Source: CAUPWF01 sp963515125
GTDB lineage: Bacteria > Bacillota > Clostridia > Lachnospirales > Lachnospiraceae
Reading direction: 5' to 3'
DNA length: 64,000 nucleotides
Assembly (NCBI GenBank): GCA_052116865.1
Contig: JBQKKG010000005.1
Location: 186,001-250,000, forward strand
Positions 24,454 through 33,811 of the stretch are shown here, piece after piece. Numbering within the stretch: the stretch's first letter is position 1; each line of letters opens with the position of its first letter. The notes under the pieces are model-generated. The model searched no databases. It saw only the letters and a list, made by a program, of their open reading frames with translations, and was not told the origin of the DNA. Position numbers and translations under genes: made by a program.

Positions 24454-25332
24454 ATGAAAAATACAAAATTTGTACAACTAATTTTAATTCCTAGTTTTCT
24501 AGTACTTTTTATATTTACAATCTTTCCATTATTCTATGGTCTAGGAATCTCATTTTTGGATTATAATCCGGCCAGACATAATAACCCATTTATAGGATTG
24601 GAGAATTATATGAAGTTATTTCAAGACCCAATCTTTAAGAAGGCTGTTGGCAATACACTGTTATTTAGCGTCTTAGGGGTATGTGCTAATATTGTAATTA
24701 CACTTTTTTTGGCTCAGCTCATCTCTATATTGCCTAAAAAAGGTTGGAAAACATTATTTAGAACTATATTATTTATTCCTTGTATTGCACCTATGGTTGG
24801 TACCTCTGTTGTATGGAAATATGGGATATTGCAGACAGACGGTGGGACACTGAATCAATTATGCAATTTATTGGGAATACCGCCAAAGAATTGGTTTGGA
24901 ACAACAACTGCATTGTTGATGATTATTATTGTCTATACATTATGGGCGGATATTGGGTATAATGTAGTACTTTTTACTGCAGGATTAGAAAGTGTTCCAA
25001 AAGAATTTGATGAGGCAGCAAAGATAGATGGGGCAAGTTCAATTCGTAGATTCTTATCGATTCGATTACCGTTAATGGGACGCACTTTTGCATTTGTTTT
25101 TATTATGACTATGGCAAATTATTTTCAAATGTTTGCTCAATTTAAGATTTTATCGCCTAAAGGGGGTGTGGGTAAATCTTCTATGGTTTTAACAAACTAT
25201 ATCTACACACAAAGTTTTACCTCGAATGATATGGGGTATGCTTCCGCAATAGCAACCGCATTGTTCTTTATAATTTTTATAGTGGCTTTGATACAAAATA
25301 GAATGATGCGTGCAGATTGGAGTTATGAATAA
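24454..25332 (+). CDS. Sugar ABC transporter permease, MalF type
   Basis: 292-residue inner-membrane permease with about six hydrophobic segments. The cytoplasmic EAA loop reads EAAKIDGASSIRRFLSIRLPL, the contact site for the ATPase. ATG 24454 is used because TTGGAG (24442-24447) is the ribosome site. The stop codon overlaps the next start by one base. No ATPase gene is present, so a shared MsmX-type ATPase encoded elsewhere is likely. Confidence 0.92.
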   Translation: MKNTKFVQLILIPSFLVLFIFTIFPLFYGLGISFLDYNPARHNNPFIGLENYMKLFQDPIFKKAVGNTLLFSVLGVCANIVITLFLAQLISILPKKGWKTLFRTILFIPCIAPMVGTSVVWKYGILQTDGGTLNQLCNLLGIPPKNWFGTTTALLMIIIVYTLWADIGYNVVLFTAGLESVPKEFDEAAKIDGASSIRRFLSIRLPLMGRTFAFVFIMTMANYFQMFAQFKILSPKGGVGKSSMVLTNYIYTQSFTSNDMGYASAIATALFFIIFIVALIQNRMMRADWSYE

Positions 25333-26159
25333 TGAAAAAGCGAGTATACAGAGGGTATCATATTATCATACTTCTTTTTTTGAGTGCGTGTTCAGTAATT
25401 ACCATGTTTCCGATTATGTGGATGATATTTACCTCATTTAAAAGCAATGCAGATATCAGATTAAATCCAACACATCTACTCCCAGAAGTATGGACTTTGG
25501 AGGGATATATAAAGGCTATTACAGAGGCGCCACTTGGGACATGGTTTCTAAATAGTGTGATCGTAACTGGTATCACAACTATATTTGTAATTTTTACAAG
25601 TACATTAATCGGATATATATTTGCAAAATATGAGTTTAAATACAAAAAGAGCCTGTTTCTATTGTTATTGGCAACGATGATGGTTCCAGGGCAAGTAACG
25701 ATGATACCAAGATTTCTAATGATACAGAAGATGGGTATATTTAATACACTTGGGGCATTGATTATCCCAGGAATTGTTAGTGCATTTGGTATCTATCTAA
25801 GTCGTCAATTTATTGCGGATATTCCAGATAGTATTTGCGAAGCGGCCAAAATCGATGGGGCGGGGCCACTAAAGATATATTGGAATATTATTTTACCTAA
25901 TATTAGGCCAGCCATAGGTTCTCTGGGCATTTTTACAGCGATGGGATTGTGGAATGATTATCTGAATCCATTAATTATGCTAAATGATGTAGAGAAGATG
26001 ACATTGCCACTAGCATTATCTGTATTTAGCAATCAACACTCGAAAGATTTGTCCACAATGATGGCAGCGGGTACCTTGATGATGTTACCTATGATAGTTC
26101 TGTTTATCATATTTCAAAAGCAGTTCATTCGGGGACTTGCCTTAAGCGGAATGAAGTAG
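25332..26159 (+). CDS. Sugar ABC transporter permease, MalG type
   Basis: 275 residues with six predicted membrane segments. The MalG-like EAA loop is EAAKIDGAGPLKIYWNIILP, and the C-terminal tail FQKQFIRGLALSGMK is characteristic of CUT1 permeases. It starts within the stop codon of the MalF-type gene (TAATG) and ends the operon before a strong terminator. Confidence 0.93.
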   Translation: MKKRVYRGYHIIILLFLSACSVITMFPIMWMIFTSFKSNADIRLNPTHLLPEVWTLEGYIKAITEAPLGTWFLNSVIVTGITTIFVIFTSTLIGYIFAKYEFKYKKSLFLLLLATMMVPGQVTMIPRFLMIQKMGIFNTLGALIIPGIVSAFGIYLSRQFIADIPDSICEAAKIDGAGPLKIYWNIILPNIRPAIGSLGIFTAMGLWNDYLNPLIMLNDVEKMTLPLALSVFSNQHSKDLSTMMAAGTLMMLPMIVLFIIFQKQFIRGLALSGMK

Positions 26160-26178
26160 ATAGAAAGGAAACCGACAT

Positions 26179-26208
26179 AAAAAAAGCTAGGAGGCCCTAG
26201 CTTTTTTT
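26179..26208. terminator. Bidirectional terminator
   Basis: AAAAAAAGCTAG and CTAGCTTTTTTT flank a 6-base GAGGCC loop; it serves the ABC operon and the convergent PAP2 gene, which ends inside it. Confidence 0.88.
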
Positions 26209-26866
26209 ATGTTGGTTGTTGAGAAAACTTATATTGTTTGTTCGTTTCTTTGGCATATACTAATTGATAAAGTAAAAATCCCATAATACCAGCAGCAATA
26301 ACATCGATGACCGAATGTTGTTTTAAAAACATAGTAGCTAATATAATCAAGGTGGTCAGTGCAAGTGAACCAAATTGAATCCATCTATGTTTTCTCAATG
26401 AGTCACTTTTTGATATTGCAATATATGCGCCAATGGAATTAAATACATGAATACTTGGAAGAACATTTGTGGAAGTATCGGTACCATAGAGCGTCTTAAC
26501 TAAATCTACAAATATATTATCTCTGGCAAATGTAGTTGGTCTTAAAAGAAGACCATTTGGATATACCGTTGATATGATCAAAAAAATGGTCATCCCGGAA
26601 AATAGAAAAATAATCAGTTTATAAAAATCCTTTGTATTCGTAAAGAAAAAATATGCAATTGTAATACCAATGAACGCAAACCATAAAAGGTAAGGAACAA
26701 TAAAATATTCAATAAAAGGAATATAATCATCTAATTTACAATGTATCACATGAAATTCAGTTGTGACTGTTCGTTCCAAATATATAAACCAAGGGATATA
26801 TATAAATGCATAGAGAAAAACCCAAGCGTGTTTATATTTAGATAACAACTTCATAGCTTTATTCAT
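26207..26866 (-). CDS. PAP2-family membrane phosphatase
   Basis: 219 residues with about five to six membrane segments. The PAP2 motifs are seen late in the protein: VLPSIHVFNSIG (PSxHx motif) and KQHSVIDVIAAGI (the catalytic His-Asp part). Such integral membrane enzymes dephosphorylate lipid phosphates such as phosphatidate or undecaprenyl diphosphate, or act in lipid headgroup exchange. It is followed on the same strand by GDPD and DagK genes, a lipid-metabolism set. Confidence 0.82.
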   Translation of the reverse strand: MNKAMKLLSKYKHAWVFLYAFIYIPWFIYLERTVTTEFHVIHCKLDDYIPFIEYFIVPYLLWFAFIGITIAYFFFTNTKDFYKLIIFLFSGMTIFLIISTVYPNGLLLRPTTFARDNIFVDLVKTLYGTDTSTNVLPSIHVFNSIGAYIAISKSDSLRKHRWIQFGSLALTTLIILATMFLKQHSVIDVIAAGIMGFLLYQLVYAKETNKQYKFSQQPT

Positions 26867-26961
26867 AAAGGAGCTCCCTTCCTTCCACTGTTTGTTATAA
26901 GTCGTGGTGATTATAGCATGAAAAAATAAGAACTACAATACGGTTCACAATAGTTTAACAA

Positions 26962-27783
26962 TTATTTTTTAAATTTTTCGAATATTACCATATTATAGTT
27001 ATTGTAAGCGAGATCGAAAGATTCTTTATTCCGGATGGTCCAAACTGCAATGGGTACTTTATAAAAATGTTGATTCAGATAAACACTTAAGTTATGGATA
27101 TCTGATAATTTGTATGAGATGAAGTCTGGTTTTACCCAAATATTAAAAAGCAAATACTTCACTGCAAAACGTAACAGATAAGGTTCTGTGGATTCTTTTG
27201 CTGTCAAATTAGACGACAACTGTCCACGTAAGATAGCAGGAGCATTCTTTTTAAACCAACAGAGTGCTAGTGAATTAAAAGATTGAATCATATAAGGACC
27301 ATTGTAATTTTGTAATATTTTATTGACATAATAGCAAAGAGCGGTATCTCTTGCTGGAAGCTTAAGCTCAATCAATAAGGGTACTCGTCCGTCAATATAA
27401 GATAATATATCTTCAAAAAGGGGAATTTTTTCATCTGTGTGTAACAAGTGTAAGTGGCCTAACTCCTCTAAGGTCATATGTTCAATACGTTTATTTACAC
27501 GACACATTCGTTGCAAGGTGTCGTCATGAAAAACTACCACTTGTTTATCCTTGGTCAAATGTACATCCAATTCAATCGCAAGGTGTTCTTTAAGGGCACC
27601 CTTAAAAGCCGGCATAGAATTTTCTGGAATGGCGGGTTGACTACTGTGGCAGCCGCGATGGGCAATACAAGTATGATTCCATTCTGAAAGCTGACTACGT
27701 CTGGAACAATTGGGACAAATCAATATAAAGTATAAGACGGTTAATCCAAATATAATACAAAAAAAGATATACAAGAGATACAT
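26962..27783 (-). CDS. Glycerophosphodiester phosphodiesterase, membrane-anchored
   Basis: 273 residues with one N-terminal membrane segment (about residues 1-23), then a GDPD TIM barrel. Motifs are CIAHRGCHSSQPAIPENSMPAF (shown in part), AIELDVHLTKD, VFHDDTLQRMC and LIELK, carrying the catalytic His pair and calcium-binding acids. It hydrolyses glycerophosphodiesters to glycerol 3-phosphate and an alcohol, probably at the membrane. It lies 15 bases downstream of dagK and is likely co-transcribed with it. Confidence 0.88.
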   Translation of the reverse strand: MYLLYIFFCIIFGLTVLYFILICPNCSRRSQLSEWNHTCIAHRGCHSSQPAIPENSMPAFKGALKEHLAIELDVHLTKDKQVVVFHDDTLQRMCRVNKRIEHMTLEELGHLHLLHTDEKIPLFEDILSYIDGRVPLLIELKLPARDTALCYYVNKILQNYNGPYMIQSFNSLALCWFKKNAPAILRGQLSSNLTAKESTEPYLLRFAVKYLLFNIWVKPDFISYKLSDIHNLSVYLNQHFYKVPIAVWTIRNKESFDLAYNNYNMVIFEKFKK

Positions 27784-27798
27784 ATGTAACGCTCCATG

Positions 27799-28722
27799 TT
27801 AGTGTGTGGTAATAATACGTAACGTGCGATCAGCACACGTTGCATATAAGTTTCGTTGCAGGAAAACAGGTTCTCCATCAGTATGAATTGGTAAGGCACG
27901 CTCGGAATTAATCTCAATAGATTTACAAGTAAATGTGGTGACACCTTTAAAACGAAGGTGCTTACCAGTATAAGCAGCAGGTAGTAGTGTGACAATCTTA
28001 GCTTTAGGCATATCGGATACCACTAATATATTTAACAAGCCATCATCCGGTTTGGCATCTGGACAAAACTTAAAACCACCGCCTTCGTAAGGTTGATTCA
28101 TGATCGCGATAAAATATACAGAGTCAAATTTCAAGGACTTGAAACCATCTACTACAACAGACATACTTTTGGGCATACTCACCATGATTTGATTCAAGGC
28201 AATTCCTGCGTATGTAAGCTTCCCTAATTGGAATTTATTTAAAAATTTTTTTAACTTTGATACTACTGCTTGGTGGCATACCGCAGCATCAAAACCAATT
28301 CCTGAACTTACGGCAAAATGTCGTTTTTTATGATCGCCATATAAGATATGTCCAATATTAATAGAGCGATATTTTGTAGGGTTTAAAACATGTTCAAGAG
28401 CCTTGTGTGGATCAGTAGGTAACCCTAAGCCCCGTGCAAAGTCATTGCTTGATCCGGTTGGGATATATCCCAAAGTTACTTTGGAAAAGTCTGCAATACC
28501 ATTCACTACTTCATTTATCGTACCATCTCCACCTAGGATCACTAAGGTATGAGTAGCACCATCCGATGTTAGTTTTTGAACAAATGTTGTTGTATGTCCC
28601 TGATATTTACTAAAAAAGATTTCATACTCAGCACATTGCGACTGAACAGTTGGTTCTAATTTTTTCCAAATATGTTGACCCAATCCAGATCGAGAATTAG
28701 GATTTATTATAAATGTATACAT
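27799..28722 (-). CDS. Diacylglycerol/lipid kinase, DagK/YegS family
   Basis: 307-residue lipid kinase. Nucleotide-binding motifs are NPNSRSGLG, LGGDGTINEVVNGI and PTGSSNDFARGLGLP, as in YegS/DgkB. It phosphorylates diacylglycerol or a related lipid at the membrane face, returning it to phospholipid synthesis. GGAGG is placed before the ATG at 28722 (minus strand). First gene of a minus-strand trio with GDPD and PAP2. Confidence 0.9.
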   Translation of the reverse strand: MYTFIINPNSRSGLGQHIWKKLEPTVQSQCAEYEIFFSKYQGHTTTFVQKLTSDGATHTLVILGGDGTINEVVNGIADFSKVTLGYIPTGSSNDFARGLGLPTDPHKALEHVLNPTKYRSINIGHILYGDHKKRHFAVSSGIGFDAAVCHQAVVSKLKKFLNKFQLGKLTYAGIALNQIMVSMPKSMSVVVDGFKSLKFDSVYFIAIMNQPYEGGGFKFCPDAKPDDGLLNILVVSDMPKAKIVTLLPAAYTGKHLRFKGVTTFTCKSIEINSERALPIHTDGEPVFLQRNLYATCADRTLRIITTH

Positions 28723-28944
28723 AATAGGTCCTCCAATTATCTAGTATATTTCATTATATCATAATTTATTTTTAAAACATAAATAAATTTACAATCACAC
28801 AATTTTTTATTAAAATAACCATAGAAAATACCTATAACTATATAGAAGAAATCGATTTCCTAATCCATCATAGCAATGTTATCATTTAACTAAATTGTAA
28901 GGGATATATAGTCTAATAGAGAATTGAAAAAGGAGAAGAGGCAA

Positions 28945-29970
28945 TTGCTTCATAAAATAATGACGCCAAAAGAACGTTTGAATAACGCAATAAAGGGAAA
29001 TAAAGTTGACCGTATTCCATGTATCTGTCCAGGTGGAATGATGAACATGATTACGGAAGAATTAATGGAGATATGTGGTATCTTCTTGCCAGATGCACAC
29101 ACGAATGCGCAACAAATGGCTGTACTTGCAAGTGCAGCCTATGAGCAGGGATGCTTTGAGAACTATGGAGTTCCATTTTGCATGACAGTGGAGGCAGAAG
29201 CTTTAGGGGCAAAAGTAGATATGGGGAATCGTGTATATGAACCGCATGTGACCCAGTATGCAATTGGTTCTGTAGAAGAATGGAAAAAGTTAGCAGAGAT
29301 AGATGCAACTTGTGGTAGAGTCAAGGTGGTAACAGATGCTATAAGATTATTAAAAGAAACATCCGCGGATGTGCCAATTATTGGGAATATTACGGGGCCT
29401 ATCAGTACAGCGACTTCTGTAATTGAACCAGTTATCTTTTATAAAGAAATGCGTAAAAAGCCAGAAGAAGTACACCAATATTTGCGATTTATAACAAGCC
29501 AGCTTAAAAAGATTGCGAAGGCACAGATAGAGGCAGGTGCGGATGTCATTGCAATATCAGACCCGAGTGGAACAGGTGAAATCCTGGGACCAAAGTATTT
29601 TGAAGAATACGCCGTAACATATCTAAATGAATTAATTCACTGCATAAAAGAAGAAGCAATTGGAACCATTGTACACATATGCGGGCAAATGCGAGCAGTG
29701 TATCAAGAGGTGAATCAAGTACAAAGTGATGTATTAAGTTTTGATTCGATTGTATCTATGAGAGATGCAAAAAAGCAGTTACAGAAACGTGTATTAATGG
29801 GTAATGTGAGTACTTACACATTGGAATTTGGTACACCACAGAAAGTGAGAGAGTTAACAAAGCAATGTATGATGCAAGGGTCGAGTATTATTTCCCCAGC
29901 ATGCGGGTTAGGAATGAAGTCACCACTGATTAATATTAGAGCAATGAGGGACGAACAATGCCAAAGATAA
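28945..29970 (+). CDS. Uroporphyrinogen-decarboxylase-family methyltransferase (MtaA/CmuA-like), copy 1
   Basis: 341-residue URO-D-fold protein. A zinc site of the MtaA/MtbA type is visible: HICG late in the barrel and a further cysteine in SPACGLG. Such enzymes transfer methyl groups between a methyl-corrinoid protein and a thiol or folate. The start is taken as TTG 28945, nine bases after AAGGAG; ATG 28960 is the alternative. It overlaps the RACo-like gene by 13 bases. No corrinoid-binding protein is seen in the window. Confidence 0.82.
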   Translation: MLHKIMTPKERLNNAIKGNKVDRIPCICPGGMMNMITEELMEICGIFLPDAHTNAQQMAVLASAAYEQGCFENYGVPFCMTVEAEALGAKVDMGNRVYEPHVTQYAIGSVEEWKKLAEIDATCGRVKVVTDAIRLLKETSADVPIIGNITGPISTATSVIEPVIFYKEMRKKPEEVHQYLRFITSQLKKIAKAQIEAGADVIAISDPSGTGEILGPKYFEEYAVTYLNELIHCIKEEAIGTIVHICGQMRAVYQEVNQVQSDVLSFDSIVSMRDAKKQLQKRVLMGNVSTYTLEFGTPQKVRELTKQCMMQGSSIISPACGLGMKSPLINIRAMRDEQCQR

Positions 29971-31595
29971 TCATACCAGAAATGAAACGAGCGATAGAAT
30001 ATGTACCAGGAGATAGTTTATTGCAGATTTTACGAAATCAACAAATACATATTGAGAGTTCTTGCAATGGGAATGGAACGTGTGGAAAATGCAAAGTCAA
30101 GATATTAAACGGATACCTAGAATCTTTGACAGAAACGGAGAAGAAATTACTAAAATCAAAGGAAATAGAAGCGGGGATTCGCCTGGCTTGTCTGATTATA
30201 CCAAGGGAAAACTTAGAGATAGAACTGCCAAATCAAGAGGAAATATGTGAAGTACTATCTTCTGGATATATGCCAGAATTCGAGCATTGTCCATATGGCA
30301 ATGGATACGGCATCTGCGTCGATATTGGTACCACAACGGTTGTCTGTGAACTCGTGGACAAAAGAAATGGGCAACAATTAGCACAATCAACGATGATTAA
30401 TCCCCAAAAAAAATATGGATTAGATGTGTTGACTAGAATTGCGTATGAATATGAATATCAACAACAGGGCATACAGGAATTGCAATCCGCCATAATAAAA
30501 GGAATCAATGAGTGTATACAAGAGTTGTGTCAACGAGCGAATATAAAATGCACAAGTATTGAAGAAGTAGTGGTAGCGGCAAATTGTACGATGTTGCATA
30601 TGCTCCTTGGGATTGATGCAAGAAGTATTGGGAAAGCACCATATGAGCCTCAATTTTTAGAAGCTCAAGAGCGAAATGCAAAGGAGCTGGGTATCAGTGT
30701 AAAGAATAGTGCAAGGGTATATTGCATACCATCTGTGTCCGCATTTATAGGGGCTGATATTGTTGCAGGAACCTATGTCTGTGAATTAGAAAAGCAAGAT
30801 AAGAACGTATTATTTATTGATATAGGAACAAATGGAGAAATTATACTTTCCAATGGTGGGCACTTACTTTGTTGTTCCTGTGCAGCTGGACCGGCACTAG
30901 AGGGTATGAATATTAGTTGTGGTATGAGAGCAGCGCAAGGAGCAATAGAAGATATTTTGATTACAAAGGGGTCTTTAGAACTCAAGACCATTGATAATCA
31001 GCCACCAGTAGGAATCTGTGGGAGTGGTGTTTTAGCAGCAGTTAGAGAATTATTACGTGTAGGATTGATACGAAAAGAAGGGGCATTTATAAAAAAAGAG
31101 AAGATGCCAAAAGAGGATTATCGCCAAGCATGGGTACGAGAGAATGGAAAAAAAAGAGAATTTGTACTGCAGAATTATCCTGAGATTATCATTACACAAA
31201 GCGATGTACGACAAGTACAATTGGCAAAAGGTGCCATTCTTTCTGGTTTTAAGGCACTATTAAAAAGGGCTAATATTGATATCAAGCACTTAGATAAGAT
31301 TATGATTGCAGGTCAATTTGGAGCCTATCTTTCGGTTGATAGCCTTATAGGAGTAGGTATATTGCCAATGGAAGTAAAGGACAAGATTATTTATGTAGGA
31401 AATACTTCAAAGACAGGTGCATATATGGCACTTATGTCAGAATCTATTAAACGTGACATGGAAAGGCTGGCAAAGGAGATAACATATATGGAATTAGCGC
31501 AGACATCAGATTATGAAAAATTATTTGCAGAGAGTTTGATGTTTCCAAGTAGCGATGGGAGTGGGAAAAGTCTAAATGAAAGTAACGAGATATAA
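29958..31595 (+). CDS. RACo-like corrinoid-protein reductive activator ([2Fe-2S] + ASKHA domains)
   Basis: 545 residues. The N-terminal plant-type [2Fe-2S] domain has Cys36, Cys42, Cys45 and Cys78 (SSCNGNGTCGKC, ACLI). The C-terminal DUF4445/ASKHA domain has phosphate-binding loops GICVDIGTTTV and LFIDIGTNGE and the GGQFGAYLS-like AGQFGAYLS. RACo and RamA use ATP to reduce inactive Co(II) corrinoids to Co(I). Located between two corrinoid-methyltransferase-like genes and overlapping both, it surely works with them. Confidence 0.9.
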   Translation: MPKIIIPEMKRAIEYVPGDSLLQILRNQQIHIESSCNGNGTCGKCKVKILNGYLESLTETEKKLLKSKEIEAGIRLACLIIPRENLEIELPNQEEICEVLSSGYMPEFEHCPYGNGYGICVDIGTTTVVCELVDKRNGQQLAQSTMINPQKKYGLDVLTRIAYEYEYQQQGIQELQSAIIKGINECIQELCQRANIKCTSIEEVVVAANCTMLHMLLGIDARSIGKAPYEPQFLEAQERNAKELGISVKNSARVYCIPSVSAFIGADIVAGTYVCELEKQDKNVLFIDIGTNGEIILSNGGHLLCCSCAAGPALEGMNISCGMRAAQGAIEDILITKGSLELKTIDNQPPVGICGSGVLAAVRELLRVGLIRKEGAFIKKEKMPKEDYRQAWVRENGKKREFVLQNYPEIIITQSDVRQVQLAKGAILSGFKALLKRANIDIKHLDKIMIAGQFGAYLSVDSLIGVGILPMEVKDKIIYVGNTSKTGAYMALMSESIKRDMERLAKEITYMELAQTSDYEKLFAESLMFPSSDGSGKSLNESNEI

Positions 31596-32646
31596 AAGTG
31601 ATGAGATGGTACCAAAGGAGAGGGCTAGAGCAATAGAGAAGGGGCAAGATTTCGATCGTTTTCCAATCTACCCGTTTCTTGGTGAAATAGATGGGAAACT
31701 CATTGGTAAAAATGCCATTCAATACTGGCATGAGAGAGAGAGTTTTGTTCAGGCAGAAATAATGGCATATGAACGATGGGGACATGATGAAATTACAGTA
31801 GGACCAAATACCAAGGGGATTGCAGAAGCGCTAGGTGCTAACATCATATATAAAGCACAAGGATTTCCCTATGCGGGAGAACCAAGTGTGTTAGATTATC
31901 AGTGGTTGCATCGCATGGATCCTATGCATATAAGCAATAGTAAACAGATGATATTTGTAGAGGAAATATTAAAATATTCTACGGATTTATTTGAAGATAT
32001 TCTTACCATCACGGTTAGTATGGGAGGGCCTTTTACGATTGCTTCATTCTTAAGAGGAATTGAGAATTTATTAAGAGATGTCCGTAAAAATCCAGAAAGT
32101 GTTCATGCCTTAATGAGAGTCGTAACAGATAGTGTTAAAGCATGCATTGATGTTGTATCTCGATACGATATAAAGCTATGTTATGCGGATCCTGTTGCTG
32201 GACCTAATTTGATATCACCAAAGAATTATAAAGAATTTGTCTTGCCCTATATGAAAGAAATTGTAACATATGGTAATCAAAAGACGGCCTATCAGTCTAT
32301 GCTTCATATGTGTGGTGATTCGAGGAGACTATGGCCCATATTAAAAGAAATACCAATGGGAAGTTTTAGTGTTGATAATGTAATAGAACTCAATGAAGCA
32401 GTAGAAGAAATGGGCCAGCAATTCATGATTATAGGAAATGTTCCACCAGTAGAAGTAATTATGAATGGAGAACAAGAAGAGATTGCGCAGTCAGTAAAAG
32501 TGTGTATCAAAAAAGGTGCTTCTAGTCAGAAAGGTTACATCGTTGCCCCAGGCTGTAACATTCCTTATACCACCGAATTAAGAAATATTGATTGGTTTGT
32601 AGAGGCAAGTAGGCTTTATGGAACACGAAAGAGGATAGCAAAGTGA
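31576..32646 (+). CDS. Uroporphyrinogen-decarboxylase-family methyltransferase (MtaA/CmuA-like), copy 2
   Basis: 356 residues, URO-D fold, diverged from the copy at 28.9 kb. The zinc-type motif is HMCG plus a cysteine in APGCNIP near the C-terminus. SMGGPFTIASFLRG and YADPVAGPNLISPK match the barrel regions of the family. It overlaps the preceding RACo-like gene by 20 bases and the following MobA-MobB gene by 4 bases (GTGA). One copy may demethylate the methyl donor and the other methylate the acceptor. Confidence 0.82.
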   Translation: MKVTRYKSDEMVPKERARAIEKGQDFDRFPIYPFLGEIDGKLIGKNAIQYWHERESFVQAEIMAYERWGHDEITVGPNTKGIAEALGANIIYKAQGFPYAGEPSVLDYQWLHRMDPMHISNSKQMIFVEEILKYSTDLFEDILTITVSMGGPFTIASFLRGIENLLRDVRKNPESVHALMRVVTDSVKACIDVVSRYDIKLCYADPVAGPNLISPKNYKEFVLPYMKEIVTYGNQKTAYQSMLHMCGDSRRLWPILKEIPMGSFSVDNVIELNEAVEEMGQQFMIIGNVPPVEVIMNGEQEEIAQSVKVCIKKGASSQKGYIVAPGCNIPYTTELRNIDWFVEASRLYGTRKRIAK

Positions 32647-33662
32647 AAATGAGCGTAGGTATTTTAGCGGGTGGAAGGAATGTGAGGATGCAAAAGGAGA
32701 AAGCAACACTCACATATCATGGAGACACCTTTATACATAGGATTCTATGTGAAATGAAGAAATATGATGAACGTATTATTGCGGGAAAAGTAACGGAGGA
32801 TTATCCGGATGTGTCTTATCAGGTAATTGCTGATGAGAATCAAGGTATTGGCCCCCTTGAGGGAATCCGACAAATATTGCGCATAGCAAGAAATCCCAAT
32901 ATATTTATATGTGCTTCAGATATGCCTTTTATCAAAGAGAAAGTAGTTCAGTATTTGGAGCAATTTATCTGTAAGGATTATGATTGTTATATATTGTGTG
33001 AGGGAGAAGAGATCCATCCCTTATGTGGTATTTATTCAAAGACAGTTCTTCCGCAAATTGAAACAATGGTTCAAAACAACGCATATCAGATTAGAGAATT
33101 ATTTGAACATGTAAGAACCAAGTACATACCAATAGAGCTATCTTGCTTTTCGCCACGTATTGTTTCCAATATAAATACACCAAAGGAATATGAGCAGTTA
33201 CAAAAACCATTTGTCTTTTGTGTCTGTGGATATAAGAATAGTGGAAAGACGACGCTTATATTACAACTAATACAGCTTATGAAAGAGAAATTCCCTAGAA
33301 TTGGTGTGATTAAGCATGATGGGCATGCATTTGAACTAGATAGGGAGGGAACAGATTCTTATCGCTTTCAGGTTGCAGGTGCGTTGCGGACTGGGATATA
33401 TGATCAATTACAATGGGCAATGGTAAATAAGGAAAAAGTGCAGAATGAAAGAGTTTTGATCCAGGGGATGCAAGATATGGACATCATTATGATTGAAGGA
33501 TTGAAAAATAGTACATATCCTAAGGTGGAAATCTTAAAGCCAGGTCAACAAGTGTCTTGTATTGGAGATGTAAGTACTCGCATTACGGCAGTTTCCTCTT
33601 GTACTAGTCAGGTAGCACAACAAGTCATGGAGGAAGTTTGCCGTTATTTCCATATAGAATAA
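32643..33662 (+). CDS. MobA-MobB fusion, molybdenum cofactor guanylyltransferase
   Basis: 339 residues. Residues 1 to about 195 are MobA-like (GILAGGRNVRMQKEKATL, ICASDMPFI, PLCGIY), adding GMP to molybdopterin. Residues from about 196 on are MobB-like with a Walker A GYKNSGKTTL, GVIKHDGH and IMIEGLKN. The product serves bis-guanine-dinucleotide enzymes such as the one at 17.8 kb. The GTG start overlaps the preceding stop codon. Its place at the end of a corrinoid-type operon is unexpected and may link the two cofactors' use. Confidence 0.88.
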   Translation: MKMSVGILAGGRNVRMQKEKATLTYHGDTFIHRILCEMKKYDERIIAGKVTEDYPDVSYQVIADENQGIGPLEGIRQILRIARNPNIFICASDMPFIKEKVVQYLEQFICKDYDCYILCEGEEIHPLCGIYSKTVLPQIETMVQNNAYQIRELFEHVRTKYIPIELSCFSPRIVSNINTPKEYEQLQKPFVFCVCGYKNSGKTTLILQLIQLMKEKFPRIGVIKHDGHAFELDREGTDSYRFQVAGALRTGIYDQLQWAMVNKEKVQNERVLIQGMQDMDIIMIEGLKNSTYPKVEILKPGQQVSCIGDVSTRITAVSSCTSQVAQQVMEEVCRYFHIE

Positions 33663-33711
33663 ATATAGGATAATTATGGAAAACATCTATATTATTATAA
33701 AAATTATCAAT

Positions 33712-33740
33712 TGGAAAAATATTTGAAAGATAAGTATACT
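33712..33740 (+). promoter_or_regulatory. Promoter of the small PrdA-N-like gene
   Basis: TTGGAA (33712-33717), 17 bases, TATACT (33735-33740), about 70 bases before the start codon. Confidence 0.6.
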
Positions 33741-33744
33741 AAAA

Positions 33745-33760
33745 CTAGACTGTAGTCTAG
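33745..33760. promoter_or_regulatory. Operator-like palindrome at the transcription start
   Basis: CTAGACTGTAGTCTAG has 7-bp arms around a 2-base centre and lies 4 bases after the -10 box, where a bound repressor would block transcription. Confidence 0.45.
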
Positions 33761-33811
33761 TGAAACCCCCGATTTCCTAGATATACTTAGATTTCAAAGG
33801 AGGAAAATATT

